A stretch of 13,170 bases of DNA from contig CAYLND010000095.1 of assembly GCA_964384905.1 (NCBI GenBank), forward strand, positions 1 to 13,170. The letters run 5' to 3'. Position 1 is the first letter of the stretch; each line of letters opens with the position of its first letter. The notes under the pieces were generated by a model. It was not told where the DNA came from and made no database searches. It saw only the letters and a program-made list of their open reading frames with translations. Position numbers and translations under genes: made by a program. This document shows positions 8,601-13,170 of the stretch, piece after piece. The stretch comes from Gp22-AA3 sp964384905 (GTDB lineage Bacteria > Acidobacteriota > Polarisedimenticolia > Gp22-AA2).

Positions 8601-8802
8601 GGATCGAGACGCGGCGCTCGACCTCTTCGGTCGGCTGGCCGTTGAACAGCGTGATGACCTGCACCTGCGTGTCCGTGGGATCCGGAAACGCCTCGACGGT
8701 CAGCTGCGTGAACGCGTACCAGCCGCCGACCGCGAGCACGGCGGCCAGGACGAACGGGGCGATCCGGTTGTTCAGGGAGTGGCGCAGGAGGGCGTCGAGC
8801 AT
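5674..8802 (-). CDS. czcA: heavy-metal efflux RND pump, CzcA-like inner-membrane subunit
   Basis: This encodes 1042 residues, full length for the HME-RND family, with two halves each having one TM helix, a large periplasmic porter loop and a TM bundle. The N-terminus (LLRHSLNNRIAPFVLAAVLA) and the early FPDPTDTQVQV block are family hallmarks. The TM4 proton-relay motif DFGIIVDGAVILVEH (393-407) has acidic residues D393, D399 and E406 with the same spacing as D402/D408/E415 of Cupriavidus CzcA. This places it with divalent-cation pumps (Co/Zn/Cd/Ni) rather than CusA (Cu/Ag), whose TM4 motif differs. H407 replaces the usual Asn. The second-half features ENISGQFGQIAVKIYGEDL (669-687) and GQAVLNGVLVLASI (931-944) are also typical. 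The pump takes metal from the periplasm, and possibly cytosol, into the adaptor and outer-membrane channel, driven by protons. The gene starts 19 bases after the adaptor stop without a clear ribosome-binding site, and overlaps the kinase start by 4 bases. The exact metal is unproven. Confidence 0.95.
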   Translation of the reverse strand: MLDALLRHSLNNRIAPFVLAAVLAVGGWYAFTQLTVEAFPDPTDTQVQVITLFNGQPTEEVERRVSIPLERALNGTPGLFRLRSVSLFGLSFVTLTFQDGVDPLIARQQVLERMSQAELPEGVQPGLGPLATPIGEVYRYTLEGRGADPMSLRTQQDWVVRPQLLRVPGVADVVSYGGLVREIHVEPDPARMAALEIGLSDIFAALRKASDNASGGYVERGSEMFVIRSLGIFKDLPDIEQVRVGSKGGVPVTVKDVAHVTAGYAPRQGVVSRNADEDAIEGIVLMRRGENPSVVLRALRERIDDVNLRVLPQGTRIRPFYDRTDLIDTTLRTVFHNLAEGALLVVLVLFLFMLSIKASLIVAAVIPLSLFASFLYLYSRGMSANLLSMGAVDFGIIVDGAVILVEHLFHRVHGEDLRDPGHPGAENQRLAERILAAAREVARPTLFSLLIIIAAYLPIFSLQRVEGRIFHPMANTVVSALVGALLVSFTLVPVLAHLALRRARPLPDSPLLGWARRAYEPTIRFSMLRPEIVLTLAAGALVSAMVLLPRLGSEFLPELNEGALYVTFTLPGNISLTAGRKLVPLLKERMRRTPEVTELMSQLGRPEDGTDPTLANNLEIFVKLKPMSEWRSSMRSLNDLVAEMERNVREIPGTEYNFSQPIRDNVNENISGQFGQIAVKIYGEDLDLLQDAAQKAETTIGAVAGVADLGIVKSGEMPQIAVTLDRPALARYDLDLADVQDYVETAMGGHVASELWEGEKRFDVTVRLPAATREDIGSIRTLMLPLKNGALIPISAVADVRIGTGRAAITRENGRRYIGIRMNVRDRDMGSFVQEARSRVAAAVTLPAGYEITWGGEFENQERAMARLRLVIPLSLLITFLLLFSAFGSVWDCVLIMLNVPFALIGGVLGLAVARMPLSVSAAVGFIALLGQAVLNGVLVLASIKSRVQRGETFYEAVVAGTRDRLRAVLMTALLASLGLLPAALSHAIGSETQRPIAVVVVGGTLSAAVLTLVILPVTYYWATRLKERLLRRAPVPAHSVP

Positions 8803-8821
8803 GGGCGGTCCGGGGCGAGGG

Positions 8822-9973
8822 TTACGTTCCGAGGCTGATCTGGTTGTCGAGGAGCAAGCCGCCCTCGGCGACGATCGTCTCGCCCGTCGTCAGACCGGAG
8901 AAGACCGGAACGCGGCCGTCCCGGGCCGGCCCGGCGACGATCTCGCGGCGCGAGAAACGGCCGCCGTCGCTCTGCACGTACACGTACTGGTGGGCCCCGT
9001 CGGTGATCAGCGCGGTCGTCGGGACTTCGACCGTCCCGGCGCGGGCGCTGGTGGCGAAACGCACGCGCGCGTACACGTTGGGGCGCAGCGCGCCGTCGGT
9101 GTTGGCGAGGCTGACCCGGATCGCCACGGTGTGCCGGTCCGGATTGACCACCGCCGAGACCATGTCGACCTTGCCCTGGGCGGAGAGCTCCGGGATCGAG
9201 GGGCTGGTGACGAGGGCCGCGGCCCCTTCCTTGATCGCGCCGGCCTCCGATTCGAACAGATCGGCCAGGATCCAGACCGACGACAGATCGGCGACGACCA
9301 GGAGGGCGGTCGACGCGTCGGGCGCCACCTCCTGACCGACCAGGACGTTCTTCTCGACCACCACACCCTGCCGGGGCGCGGTGAGCGTGAACTCGTTGTC
9401 CGCCTTCTCGGACACCCGCAGCGCGTCCATCTTCGCCGAGGCCGCCTTCAGGGCCATCTCCGCCTCCTGCAGCTGCTGCTGCGCCAGGAGCTCTTCCTTG
9501 GCCGGGAGGGCGCGCGTCTGGACGAGGTTGTGGACCCGCTCCTCTCCGGCGCGCGCCACGTCCCGGTCGAGGGCCGCCTTGTCCCTGGCGGCGCGCAGGT
9601 CGGCGATCTCGGGGCTCATCACCGAAAACAGCGGCTCCCCCTGGCGGACGCGCTGTCCGAGCTCGACGAAGACCTGGCTGATGCGCCCGTTGAGCGGCAC
9701 CTGCACCTTGGACGCGCGCGTCTCGTCGATCGCGATGCGCGCCGGGACCGGGTCGCTCCAGCGCAGGTCGGCGCGCGTTACGACGCCCAGCTTCACCGCC
9801 TGCCACTGCGGCGCGTCGGGCGCGAGAGCGATCGTGCCCCCTTCGACGCGCAGGCCCGCCGGCGGCGGGGTCGGGCGCGTCTCGCGGCTGAATCCGGACG
9901 ACAGCCAGATCGACAGACCGCCCACCAGCATCGAGCTTCCCAGACCGAACATCCGCACTTTGCGGAGCCTCAC
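8822..9973 (-). CDS. czcB: periplasmic adaptor (membrane fusion protein) of metal efflux, CzcB/CusB-like
   Basis: This encodes 383 residues starting at GTG 9973, which overlaps the upstream TGA stop as GTGA and is preceded by a near-perfect Shine-Dalgarno GGAGGTGA (9978-9985). A longer open frame extends to 10627 but lies antiparallel-frame inside the upstream gene and is not used. The N-terminal TM anchor is about 8-26 and is not a lipoprotein (no lipobox Cys). The hybrid/lipoyl domain is split (about 88-120 IDETRASKVQVPLNGRISQV and 195-225 LTAPRQGVVVEKNVLVGQEV) around an alpha-helical hairpin (about 122-190). A beta-barrel starting VWILADLFESEAG (233-245) is a strong CzcB/CusB signature, followed by the membrane-proximal domain ending in the family-typical GLLLDNQI. 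No His- or Met-rich metal-binding extension is seen. It bridges the RND pump and the outer-membrane channel. Confidence 0.93.
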   Translation of the reverse strand: MRLRKVRMFGLGSSMLVGGLSIWLSSGFSRETRPTPPPAGLRVEGGTIALAPDAPQWQAVKLGVVTRADLRWSDPVPARIAIDETRASKVQVPLNGRISQVFVELGQRVRQGEPLFSVMSPEIADLRAARDKAALDRDVARAGEERVHNLVQTRALPAKEELLAQQQLQEAEMALKAASAKMDALRVSEKADNEFTLTAPRQGVVVEKNVLVGQEVAPDASTALLVVADLSSVWILADLFESEAGAIKEGAAALVTSPSIPELSAQGKVDMVSAVVNPDRHTVAIRVSLANTDGALRPNVYARVRFATSARAGTVEVPTTALITDGAHQYVYVQSDGGRFSRREIVAGPARDGRVPVFSGLTTGETIVAEGGLLLDNQISLGT

Positions 9974-11388
9974 GGTGTCACCTCCGGTGTCGCCGTGCCC
10001 GCGCGCAGGAGCTCGGCGTCGAGCCCCAGGGCGTGGCGCAGGTCGTTCCGCACGGCAAAGAGATCGAATTGCAGGTCCATGACTTTCAACAGGAGATCGA
10101 TGTGCGTCCGGCGCGTCAGGAGCAGGTCGGTCATGCTGACGCCGCCCTGGTTGACCGCGCCCAGCGTGGTCTCGAGAACGCCCCTGGATTTGGGCACCGC
10201 CTCGCTGACCAGGCGGTCGAGCGTCCCCTCGAGGGTCGTCTTGCGCTTCATGAGAGCCTCCACGTCGGCGCGACCGCGCTCGCGGGTGGCGGCGGCGGCC
10301 CACTCCAGCTCGCGGGCGTGCGCTTCGGCGCGCGCGGAGTCGTGCTGGCCCCGGTCGAACAGAGGGAGCGGGAAGCCGATGGAGACGAGGTAGGTGCGGG
10401 GCTGGTCGCCCGAGATCGTCAGGTTGTCGTGCGTGTAGCCGACGCTCAGGTTCGGGTCGGGTATGCGCCTCCGGCGCGCCAGGAGCGCGTCCGAACGCGA
10501 CGCGTCGCGATCGAACTGCAAGGCCCGGATGTCGGGGCGCCGATCGAGCGCCTCCGCCACGTTCGGCTCGGACGGCACCGGCGCCGCGGCCTTGATCGTC
10601 TCGATATCCGGCACGCCCGCCGCGCACGGAGCGGCGAGCAGCGCGCCACAGGTCACGGTGGCGCCTTCGTACTCCTGCCGGTTCGCGGCCACCTCGGATT
10701 CGAGGAGCATGGTGTCGACCTGGAGCCGGTCGAAGTCGCTGCCGCTCAGGTCGCCGTTCTCGAGACGGGAGCGCTGGATGTCGACGTTCTGCCGGGCGGC
10801 GGAAAGGCTCTCCTCCAGGATCGACTGGCGAGCCCCGAGATACGCGATGCGGCCGAGGGCATAGCGCGCCTCGGCGGTCTTGTCGCTCAGAGTGTCGAGA
10901 AACGAGCTGCGCTCGGATTGGAGCCGCAGGTCGGCCGACCGGATGCGCGGGCCGCGCTTGCCGAGCTCGACCGTCTCCGAGAGGGTCGTCCCGTAGATCG
11001 CCGTGTCGCCGCGCGTCAGCCCCGGCGGGTTGGTGGTGCCGACCGTGAGATCGCTGATCGTGCCGGAGACCGCCGGGTTCGGTATCAGCCGTCCCTGCCG
11101 GAGCCCGGCCTGCGCCTGCTCGACCCGCGTCGCGGCCGCCAGGACGTCTTTGTTGTGGGCCTCCATCCAGGCGACCAGCGCGCCGGCGTCCTTCAGGAGC
11201 GCGTCCACCGCCACGGAGCCGCCGGCCTGCGGGGGAATTGCAGCCTGAGCGGGCTCCGTGGCGGGGAACTGCGCCTCGTTGGAGGCGAAGGCCATGGGGA
11301 GAAAGGTGGCCAGTGCCAGCAGGGGGGCCGCCCGGAGGACTGAGGCGCCCGCTGCCGCTGCCGTTGAGACACCGATTGTTCTCCCCAT
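9970..11388 (-). CDS. czcC: TolC-like outer-membrane factor of metal efflux, CzcC-like
   Basis: This encodes 472 residues from ATG 11388. The frame is open to a TTG at 11472, but that lies upstream of the sigma-54 promoter's predicted start (about 11423), and no other in-frame start occurs in the transcript, so 11388 is chosen. The Shine-Dalgarno is weak (AGGT). A signal peptide of about 35 residues (PLLALATFLPMAFA|SN) has no lipobox. The mature protein shows the duplicated OEP/TolC pattern: RVEQAQAGLRQGRLIPNPAVSG and LSETVELGKRGPRI in repeat one, and ALDRRPDIRALQFDRDASRSD with SIGFPLPLFDRGQHDSARAEA in repeat two. Long coiled-coil helices follow each, ending in VNQGGVSMTDLLLTRRTHIDLL. Two Cys residues (TCGALLAAPCAAG) lie between the repeats and could form a disulfide. 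It provides the exit duct for the CBA pump. It is the first gene of the operon. Confidence 0.92.
   Translation of the reverse strand: MGRTIGVSTAAAAGASVLRAAPLLALATFLPMAFASNEAQFPATEPAQAAIPPQAGGSVAVDALLKDAGALVAWMEAHNKDVLAAATRVEQAQAGLRQGRLIPNPAVSGTISDLTVGTTNPPGLTRGDTAIYGTTLSETVELGKRGPRIRSADLRLQSERSSFLDTLSDKTAEARYALGRIAYLGARQSILEESLSAARQNVDIQRSRLENGDLSGSDFDRLQVDTMLLESEVAANRQEYEGATVTCGALLAAPCAAGVPDIETIKAAAPVPSEPNVAEALDRRPDIRALQFDRDASRSDALLARRRRIPDPNLSVGYTHDNLTISGDQPRTYLVSIGFPLPLFDRGQHDSARAEAHARELEWAAAATRERGRADVEALMKRKTTLEGTLDRLVSEAVPKSRGVLETTLGAVNQGGVSMTDLLLTRRTHIDLLLKVMDLQFDLFAVRNDLRHALGLDAELLRAGTATPEVTP
9978..9985 (-). promoter_or_regulatory. strong Shine-Dalgarno fixing the adaptor start
   Basis: GGAGGTGA on the - strand is an almost full match to the 3' end of 16S rRNA, 7 bases (from the GGAGG core) before the GTG at 9973. 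It lies inside the 3' end of the outer-membrane factor gene. It rules out the longer adaptor frame and contrasts with the RND and kinase starts, which lack such a site. Confidence 0.8.
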
Positions 11389-11434
11389 GACCTGGTCACC
11401 GGTCCCTTCGTTGTCCGGTTGTCCGAAGCACCTC

Positions 11435-11450
11435 GCAAGCCCCGTGCCAG
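11435..11450 (-). promoter_or_regulatory. sigma-54 (RpoN) -24/-12 promoter of the efflux/two-component operon
   Basis: On the - strand the sequence is CTGGCACGGGGCTTGC followed by G. It matches the sigma-54 consensus YTGGCACGRNNNTTGCW at every defined position except the last (W is G). The invariant GG (11448-11447) and GC (11436-11435) are separated by the required 10 bases. The predicted transcription start is about 11423, giving a leader of about 35 bases before the ATG at 11388. The operon it drives encodes a sigma-54 activator as its last gene, which strongly supports function. Confidence 0.85.
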
Positions 11451-11521
11451 CCAGGCCGGCCCCGAAAGCCAATGAATCCAGGAGGGAAATGGCCGCGCGC
11501 CCGGGGCCGGGAGGCGCCCGC

Positions 11522-11536
11522 TGAAAAAATCTTTCA
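11522..11536. promoter_or_regulatory. candidate enhancer (UAS) for the NtrC-type regulator
   Basis: TGAAAAAATCTTTCA is a 15-bp near-palindrome: outer arms TGAAA/TTTCA pair perfectly, with one mismatch toward the centre. It is the most AT-rich spot in the intergenic region and centres about 105 bp upstream of the predicted sigma-54 start, a typical distance for NtrC-family binding sites. CTTTCG half-site-like words recur at 11543-11548 and 11562-11567, and CGAAAG at 11464-11469. Assignment is by position and symmetry only. Confidence 0.5.
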
Positions 11537-11557
11537 TGGCCGCTTTCGGTGCTGGCG

Positions 11558-11563
11558 TATCCT
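11558..11563 (+). promoter_or_regulatory. weak candidate -10 for the HD phosphohydrolase gene
   Basis: TATCCT matches four of six bases of the -10 consensus and lies about 50 bases before the GTG at 11616. No convincing -35 hexamer is present at 16-18 bases, so this is only a placeholder for where the divergent + strand promoter may be. The rest of the 11389-11615 intergenic region holds the sigma-54 promoter and candidate enhancer listed separately. Confidence 0.2.
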
Positions 11564-11615
11564 TTCGCCCCGGCGGCGGCCGGACCCGGGCGGTCCGGGA
11601 CGAGGGGAAGGGCTG

Positions 11616-13013
11616 GTGGCCGACAAATACCTGCGCGACCCCATCCACGGCTCCATCCACTTCGACAAGGAGAGGGAGGGGCTCGTCCTCGAGCTGATCA
11701 ACACGCGCGAGTTCCAGCGCCTCCGCCGCATCCGTCAGCTCGGCGCGCTGTTCCTGACCTTCCACGGGGCCGAGCACACGCGCTTCACGCATTCGGTCGG
11801 GGTCGCCTTCATGGCGAAGCGCATCTTCGACGCCCTCCTGGCCGCGGGTCAGGTTCCCCGGACGGGCGCGGCCATGGAGCGCACGCGCCGGGTCGCCGTC
11901 GCCGCGGCCCTCCTGCACGACGTCGGCCACGGCCCGTTCTCGCATCTGTACGAGAAGGTCTTCAACGACCGGCGGCACGAGGAGTGGACCCGCCTGATCA
12001 TCCGGCACGGGCGCGGCGAGGTCGGCCGTCTGCTGCGCCGCGCCGGAATGGTCGACGAGATCCTGGCGGTGTACGACCGCACCTACCGGCCGCCGTTCGT
12101 GTCGGACATCGTCTCGTCGCAGCTCGACGCCGACCGTCTGGATTACCTGCTGCGCGACTCCTTCATGACCGGGGTGGCGTACGGGCGCTACGATCTCGAC
12201 TGGATCCTGACCAACCTCCGCCTGGCGCGCCACGGACAGGGTGCGCCGGGGCGGGGACGGGGCGGAACCCGGGCGGGACGCGACGGCGATCTCCGGCTGG
12301 CGATCAACGGCCTGAAGGGCTACCACGCCGCCGAGCAGTTCGTGATCGGGCGCTATCTCATGTACCAGCAGGTCTACTATCACAAGACGAGCCGGTCCGC
12401 CGAGCAGATGATCCGCACCGCCCTGCAGCGCCTGGTGGACGCGCACGCCGAGACCGGGGTGCTGCCGGACCCGTGCACCGCGTCCATCCGGCGGCTGGTC
12501 GAGACCCGCGGCCAGCTTCCGGTCGAGGACTTCCTCCGGCTGGACGACTGGCTCTTCCTGTCGGCCTTCCAGGAGTGGTCGCTGGCGCCGCCGGGCAAGG
12601 TCGACCCGATCCTGCGCGATCTGTGCGATCGGATCACCCGACGCCGCCTGTTCAAGACCGTGCGTCTGACCGCCGACGCTCCGGCCAAGCCGTTCGCCCA
12701 GGCGATCGAGGGGCTCGGCGTTCTGTTCCGCGCCCGCGGCTTCGATCCCCGGTATTACCTCCTGGAGGACGACGCCACCGACCTGCCGTACCGCGACCTG
12801 GCCTACGCGGACCGCATGGGGACGGCTCCGGAGGACATCGGCCTCGCGGTGCGCGGTCGCATCATCGGCTACATGTCCGAGCGCCGCATCTCCCCGCTCA
12901 TCGACTCGATCCGCAACGAGCCGCGCAAGCTGCTGCGGCTGTGCTTCCCCGGCGCGATGCGCGCCGCGGTGGAGAGGCGTCTCAAGCCGTTCATCGCGAG
13001 CGAGCGGCAGTAG
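11616..13013 (+). CDS. HD-domain phosphohydrolase (COG1078/YwfO-type, dNTPase-like)
   Basis: This encodes 465 residues from GTG 11616, preceded by GAGGGGAAGG (about 11602-11611). The frame is open further upstream to 11472, but family homology starts at ADKYLRDPIHGSIHF and the upstream residues are low-complexity. HD-superfamily metal ligands are intact: H59 in HTRFTHSVGV, H101-D102 in LLHDVGHGPFSH, and the QLDADRLDYLLRDS block (169-182). TGVAYGRYDLDWIL, GYHAAEQFVIGRYLMYQQVYYHKTSRSAE and the C-terminal FPGAMRAAVERR are typical of the COG1078 family, whose characterised members (for example E. faecalis EF1143) hydrolyse dNTPs. A Gly/Arg-rich loop (about 206-224) looks like an insertion. It is divergent from the efflux operon, sharing its 227-base intergenic region. 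It is probably a housekeeping nucleotide-pool enzyme with no obvious link to metal export. Confidence 0.92.
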   Translation: MADKYLRDPIHGSIHFDKEREGLVLELINTREFQRLRRIRQLGALFLTFHGAEHTRFTHSVGVAFMAKRIFDALLAAGQVPRTGAAMERTRRVAVAAALLHDVGHGPFSHLYEKVFNDRRHEEWTRLIIRHGRGEVGRLLRRAGMVDEILAVYDRTYRPPFVSDIVSSQLDADRLDYLLRDSFMTGVAYGRYDLDWILTNLRLARHGQGAPGRGRGGTRAGRDGDLRLAINGLKGYHAAEQFVIGRYLMYQQVYYHKTSRSAEQMIRTALQRLVDAHAETGVLPDPCTASIRRLVETRGQLPVEDFLRLDDWLFLSAFQEWSLAPPGKVDPILRDLCDRITRRRLFKTVRLTADAPAKPFAQAIEGLGVLFRARGFDPRYYLLEDDATDLPYRDLAYADRMGTAPEDIGLAVRGRIIGYMSERRISPLIDSIRNEPRKLLRLCFPGAMRAAVERRLKPFIASERQ

Positions 13014-13020
13014 GCGAGGG

Positions 13021-13032
13021 CCGTCGCGACGG
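13021..13032 (+). other. 12-bp perfect palindrome after the HD gene
   Basis: CCGTCGCGACGG is a perfect inverted repeat 7 bases after the HD hydrolase stop. There is no T-run, so it is not a classical terminator; it could be an RNA 3' hairpin or an operator just upstream of the -35 element at 13037. Chance is possible at this GC content. Confidence 0.25.
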
Positions 13033-13036
13033 GTGC

Positions 13037-13065
13037 TTGACTGGTGCGAGCGCGCGCGGTACCGT
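13037..13065 (+). promoter_or_regulatory. sigma-70-type promoter for the gene starting at 13122
   Basis: TTGACT (13037-13042) and TACCGT (13060-13065) are spaced by exactly 17 bases. The -35 is near-consensus and the -10 keeps the critical first, second and last bases. The predicted start near 13072 gives a leader of about 50 bases. The geometry is identical to the promoter at 1056-1084. Confidence 0.5.
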
Positions 13066-13121
13066 CTCCTCCCTTCGATTGCATGGAGGAGGACTCGACA
13101 GCGAGGTGTCAGGAGGACGCG

Positions 13122-13170
13122 ATGCATGAGACGGCTTGGCGCCTGGCCGGCGTGACCGGGGCGCTGCTGA
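13122..13170 (+). CDS. start of an unknown gene, probably a membrane or exported protein (3' end outside window)
   Basis: Only the first 16 codons are visible (MHETAWRLAGVTGALL). The ATG is preceded by AGGAGG (13111-13116, 5-base spacing) and a sigma-70-type promoter. The hydrophobic, Gly/Ala/Leu-rich start suggests a signal peptide or first TM helix. It resembles the beginning of small DUF423-type membrane proteins, but the fragment is too short to decide. Confidence 0.6.
   Translation, partial: MHETAWRLAGVTGALL

Noticed and set aside
5821..8838. A 1005-codon open frame on the + strand antisense to the RND pump gene
   Set aside because: Very high GC at third codon positions leaves antisense frames open. 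The translation is rich in R, D, H, G and Q with no domain, while the - strand frame is an unmistakable RND pump.
9974..10627. A longer N-terminus for the adaptor protein
   Set aside because: The extension lies inside the outer-membrane factor gene in another frame and is Arg/Pro-rich. The GTG at 9973 has a strong Shine-Dalgarno and begins at the TM anchor.
11389..11472. A longer N-terminus for the outer-membrane factor starting at TTG 11472
   Set aside because: It would start upstream of the sigma-54 promoter's transcription start and put 28 non-signal residues before a good signal peptide.
11489..11524. An 11-codon leader-peptide-like ORF (MAARPGPGGAR) with AGGAGGG upstream
   Set aside because: The spacing of the ribosome-binding site is only about 3 bases, there is no attenuator-like hairpin pair, and no promoter is seen for it on the + strand.
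11553..11568. A + strand sigma-54-like site TGGC...TTCGC in front of the HD gene
   Set aside because: The GG to GC distance is one base too long and the -12 element is TCGC rather than TTGC; sigma-54 promoters do not tolerate this spacing.
11193..13127. A 644-codon - strand frame over the HD phosphohydrolase and intergenic region
   Set aside because: It is a shadow of the HD gene, whose metal-ligand motifs are intact on the + strand, and it runs through the sigma-54 control region.

Overview
The window is very GC-rich, tightly packed DNA from a Gram-negative bacterium. It encodes a tripartite envelope efflux pump with an outer-membrane channel, and several proteins with export signals. High GC, sigma-54-type regulation, and an exported propeller-like protein whose C-terminus (YYLARF...SYG...SDG...ACP) resembles tails I associate from memory with Acidobacteriota proteins together suggest an Acidobacteriota-like organism. 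That lineage call is inference only; there is no rRNA or marker gene here.

Layout. Positions 2-2541, + strand: the 3' end of a CocE/NonD-type hydrolase, a small exported lysine-rich protein closed by a textbook intrinsic terminator, and an exported beta-propeller-like protein with its own consensus-spaced sigma-70-type promoter. Positions 2572-11388, - strand: a five-gene operon transcribed right to left, in the order outer-membrane factor (CzcC-like), periplasmic adaptor (CzcB-like), heavy-metal RND pump (CzcA-like), membrane histidine kinase, NtrC-family sigma-54 activator. Positions 11389-11615: a divergent intergenic region holding the operon's control sequences. Positions 11616-13013, + strand: an HD-domain phosphohydrolase. 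From 13122: the first codons of another + strand gene that leaves the window.

How it works together. The pump genes and the two-component genes are one transcription unit: two junctions are 4-base GTGA overlaps and the other two gaps are 16 and 19 bases. The kinase has a large extracytoplasmic sensor region, and the response regulator has intact phospho-acceptor, GAFTDA and Walker motifs. A near-perfect -24/-12 sigma-54 promoter lies 47 bases upstream of the first gene, and a 15-bp AT-rich near-palindrome sits about 105 bp upstream of the predicted transcription start, where enhancer sites of NtrC-type activators usually lie. The simplest model is a self-contained, positively autoregulated metal-export module: envelope metal is sensed by the kinase, the regulator activates sigma-54 transcription of its own operon, and the CBA pump clears the metal. 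The pump's TM4 motif (DFGIIVDGAVILVEH) matches the divalent-cation (Co/Zn/Cd/Ni) branch of the HME-RND family rather than the Cu/Ag (CusA) branch. The sigma-54 wiring is the most notable feature, because the well-known Czc and Cus systems use OmpR-type regulators.
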